Shown here in pieces: positions 61,838 to 64,000 of a DNA stretch of 64,000 bases. Under the pieces are notes generated by a model. The model was not told the origin of the DNA and ran no database searches. It saw only the letters and a list, made by a program, of their open reading frames with translations. Location: positions 1 through 64,000 of the forward strand of contig JAIXXB010000015.1 of NCBI GenBank assembly GCA_027490955.1. Direction: 5' to 3'. Position numbers and translations under genes: made by a program. How positions within the stretch are numbered: the stretch's first letter is position 1; each line of letters opens with the position of its first letter. Source of the DNA: Rhodobacter sp. GTDB lineage: Bacteria > Pseudomonadota > Alphaproteobacteria > Rhodobacterales > Rhodobacteraceae.

Positions 61838-64000
61838 ATGACCGAAGCCACCCCCAACGCCCAATTCCGCGCCGCGTCCTTCCTTGATGGGGCCAATGCC
61901 GATTATATCGACGCAATGGCCGCGCGTCATGCGGCCGATCCCTCCTCTGTCGATGCCGCTTGGGCGGCGTTCTTTGCCGAGCTTAACGAACCCGCCAGCG
62001 CCGTGCGCGCGCAGGCGCAGGGGCCGTCTTGGGCGCGCGCCGATTGGCCGCCGCAGCCTATGGGCGAGGAGATGGGCGCGCTGACGGGCGAATGGCCAGC
62101 CACGCCTGATGCCAAAGGCGCAGGCAAAAAGATTGCCGAAAAGGCCGCTGAAAAGGGCGTGACCCTGACGGACGAGCAGGTGCAGCGCGCCGTGCTGGAT
62201 TCCATCCGCGCCATTATGATCATCCGCGCCTACCGCATTCGCGGCCATTTGGCCGCTGATCTAGACCCGCTGGGCATGGCGCCAAAGGCGCCGCAGCCCG
62301 AACTTGACCCCGCCTCATACGGCTTTACCGAAGCCGACATGGATCGCCCGATTTTCATCGACAATGTTCTGGGCCTCACCCATGCCTCGATGCGCCAGAT
62401 CATCGACATCGTCCGCCGCACCTATTGCGGCACTTTCGCGCTGCAATACATGCACATCTCCGATGCCGCGCAGGCCGCTTGGCTGAAGGAACGTATCGAA
62501 GGCTATGGCAAGGAAATCGCTTTCACCCGCGAAGGCCGCCGCGCCATTTTGAACAAATTGGTCGAGGCGGAGGGCTATGAAAAATTCCTGCACGTCAAAT
62601 ATACAGGCACCAAACGTTTCGGCCTTGATGGGGGCGAGGCGCTGATCCCCGCGATGGAGGCCATCATCAAACGCGGCGGCGCGATGGGGGTTAAGGAAAT
62701 CGTCATTGGCATGCCGCATCGGGGCCGCCTGAACGTGCTGGCCAATGTGATGCAAAAACCCTACCGCGCGATCTTTAACGAATTTCAGGGCGGCAGTTAC
62801 AAGCCCGAGGATATCGACGGATCGGGCGATGTGAAATATCACCTTGGCGCATCATCCGACCGCAGCTTTGACGGGAATGAAGTGCACCTATCGCTGACTG
62901 CGAACCCCTCACATCTCGAGGCGGTGAACCCCGTGGTCATCGGCAAAGTGCGCGCCAAACAAGACCAGCTTGGCGATACCGCCCGCAGCCAAGTGCTGCC
63001 CGTGCTGCTGCATGGCGATGCCGCCTTTGCGGGCCAAGGCGTTGTGGCCGAATGTTTTGGCCTGTCGGGCCTGAAAGGCCACCGCACAGGCGGCACGATC
63101 CATATCATCGTGAACAACCAAATCGGCTTTACCACTGCGCCGTCCTTCTCGCGCAGCTCGCCCTATCCCACCGACATCGCCCTGATGGTCGAAGCGCCGA
63201 TTTTCCACGTGAACGGCGATGACCCAGAGGCCGTGGTGCATGCCGCCAAAGTGGCCACCGAATATCGCCAAACCTTCCACAAAGACGTGGTGCTGGACAT
63301 CTTCTGCTATCGCCGCTTTGGCCATAACGAAGGCGACGAGCCGATGTTCACCAACCCCGCCATGTACACCACCATCCGCAAGCAGAAAACCACGCTGCAA
63401 CTCTATACCGAACGCCTTGTGAAAGACGGCCTTATCCCCGAAGGCGAGATCGAGGATATGAAAGCCGCCTTCCAAGCCAAGTTGAACGCCGAGTTTGAGG
63501 CAGGCAAAGACTACAAACCCAACAAGGCCGACTGGCTGGATGGGCGCTGGAAATCGCTGACCACCAAAGATTTGGACAATTACCAGCGCGGCGAAACATG
63601 GATCAAGTCTGAGACCTTGGCCGAGGTGGGGGCTGCCCTCACCCGCGTGCCCGAAGGGTTCGATCTGCACAAAACTGTCGCCCGCCAGCTGGACGCGAAA
63701 AAGGAAATGTTCGCCAGCGGAAAGGGCTTTGATTGGGCCACAGCCGAGGCGCTGGCCTTTGGCAGCCTCGCCGTCGAAGGTTTCCCCGTGCGCCTGTCTG
63801 GCCAAGACTGCACCCGCGGCACCTTTTCGCAGCGCCATTCGGGCTGGGTCAACCAGACCACCGAAGAACGCCACTATCCGCTCAACCACATCCGCGCGGG
63901 CCAAGCGCGGTATGAGGTGATCGATTCCATGCTGTCAGAATATGCGGTGCTGGGCTTTGAATACGGCTATTCGCTGTCCGAACCCAATGCACTGACGATA
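61838..64000 (+). CDS. sucA: 2-Oxoglutarate dehydrogenase E1 component (runs off right edge)
   Basis: The thiamine-diphosphate E1 subunit of the 2-oxoglutarate dehydrogenase complex; 721 residues are in the window. The N-terminal part includes FLDGANADYIDAMAARHAADP. Later blocks are GTFALQYMHISDAAQAAWL, IGMPHRGRLNVLANVMQKP, GDVKYHLGASSD, LTANPSHLEAVNPVV, the ThDP region LLHGDAAFAGQGVV with IIVNNQIGFTT, and YRRFGHNEGDEPMFTNP. The last residues visible are SGQDCTRGTFSQRHSGW and LSEPNALT. CAAAGGCAACATC lies before the ATG. sucB and lpd would be expected beyond the edge. Confidence 0.97.
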   Translation, partial: MTEATPNAQFRAASFLDGANADYIDAMAARHAADPSSVDAAWAAFFAELNEPASAVRAQAQGPSWARADWPPQPMGEEMGALTGEWPATPDAKGAGKKIAEKAAEKGVTLTDEQVQRAVLDSIRAIMIIRAYRIRGHLAADLDPLGMAPKAPQPELDPASYGFTEADMDRPIFIDNVLGLTHASMRQIIDIVRRTYCGTFALQYMHISDAAQAAWLKERIEGYGKEIAFTREGRRAILNKLVEAEGYEKFLHVKYTGTKRFGLDGGEALIPAMEAIIKRGGAMGVKEIVIGMPHRGRLNVLANVMQKPYRAIFNEFQGGSYKPEDIDGSGDVKYHLGASSDRSFDGNEVHLSLTANPSHLEAVNPVVIGKVRAKQDQLGDTARSQVLPVLLHGDAAFAGQGVVAECFGLSGLKGHRTGGTIHIIVNNQIGFTTAPSFSRSSPYPTDIALMVEAPIFHVNGDDPEAVVHAAKVATEYRQTFHKDVVLDIFCYRRFGHNEGDEPMFTNPAMYTTIRKQKTTLQLYTERLVKDGLIPEGEIEDMKAAFQAKLNAEFEAGKDYKPNKADWLDGRWKSLTTKDLDNYQRGETWIKSETLAEVGAALTRVPEGFDLHKTVARQLDAKKEMFASGKGFDWATAEALAFGSLAVEGFPVRLSGQDCTRGTFSQRHSGWVNQTTEERHYPLNHIRAGQARYEVIDSMLSEYAVLGFEYGYSLSEPNALTI

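Overview
The window reads as one contiguous stretch of chromosome from an alphaproteobacterium of the Rhodobacteraceae (Rhodobacter/Roseobacter group). This is inferred from gene families and gene order: a PccR/ScfR-regulated propionyl-CoA cluster with TTTGCAAA operators, a choXWV choline transporter divergent from betI-betA, the short (446-residue) type of prolyl-tRNA synthetase, RTX type I secretion substrates, a luxR-luxI pair, a CtrA-type TTAA-N7-TTAAC promoter before dprA, and extragenic elements with an ATATTT core next to G-run hairpins. The DNA is GC-rich throughout except for a visibly AT-richer patch at about 55.9-57.0 kb. No rRNA, tRNA, CRISPR array, intact insertion sequence or prophage was seen.

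Layout. (1) 1-11.6 kb is a secretion and surface region: the N-terminal part of a giant BapA/LapA-like adhesin running off the left edge, a divergent type I secretion ABC transporter and HlyD-type adaptor, a small exported protein, an M10 serralysin-type RTX protease, and a protein with seven FG-GAP repeats plus RTX repeats. The protease and the FG-GAP protein end in the same C-terminal cassette and are probably exported by the same machine. (2) 11.6-13.8 kb is a quorum-sensing operon, xre-luxR-luxI, with a 20-bp lux-box-like palindrome before luxI. (3) 13.9-27.7 kb is housekeeping: a GNAT acetyltransferase, a flavin reductase, lolCD, a phosphodiesterase-like protein, a TerB-DnaJ protein, ppx-ppk-hda with an AI-2E family permease, a PepSY/cytochrome b561/LuxR-HTH membrane module, and proS. 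(4) 27.8-33.1 kb holds small accessory genes: a DUF2937 protein, a PDZ protein with an Asp/Glu-rich repeat tail, oxidoreductases, an XRE/membrane-protein pair with an operator cluster, and a ThuA-like protein. (5) 33.2-44.2 kb is the propionyl-CoA to succinyl-CoA route (pccB, pccA, scpA) with its regulator pccR and an MFS exporter. (6) 44.4-49.7 kb is choline uptake and oxidation. (7) 49.7-55.9 kb holds topA, dprA and gabT. (8) 55.9-57.25 kb is an atypical patch with a gene interrupted by a stop codon and a large nested inverted repeat. (9) 57.3-64 kb holds a glycosyltransferase and the TCA operon sucC-(two exported paralogues)-sucD-sucA, which runs off the right edge.

Functional links. Propionyl-CoA assimilation feeds succinyl-CoA into the TCA cycle, whose sucCDA genes lie about 17 kb away. 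gabT also yields a TCA-linked product. Regulatory DNA is unusually readable here: matched palindromes lie before luxI, pccB, pccR, betI/choX, the XRE pair, dprA and sucC. The most unusual items are the two homologous four-cysteine exported proteins embedded between sucC and sucD, the PepSY-b561-LuxR module, the QS operon led by an XRE protein, and the interrupted AT-rich gene beside the nested inverted repeat. Start codons were chosen by ribosome-binding sites, family N-termini and overlaps, and often differ from the longest open frame.
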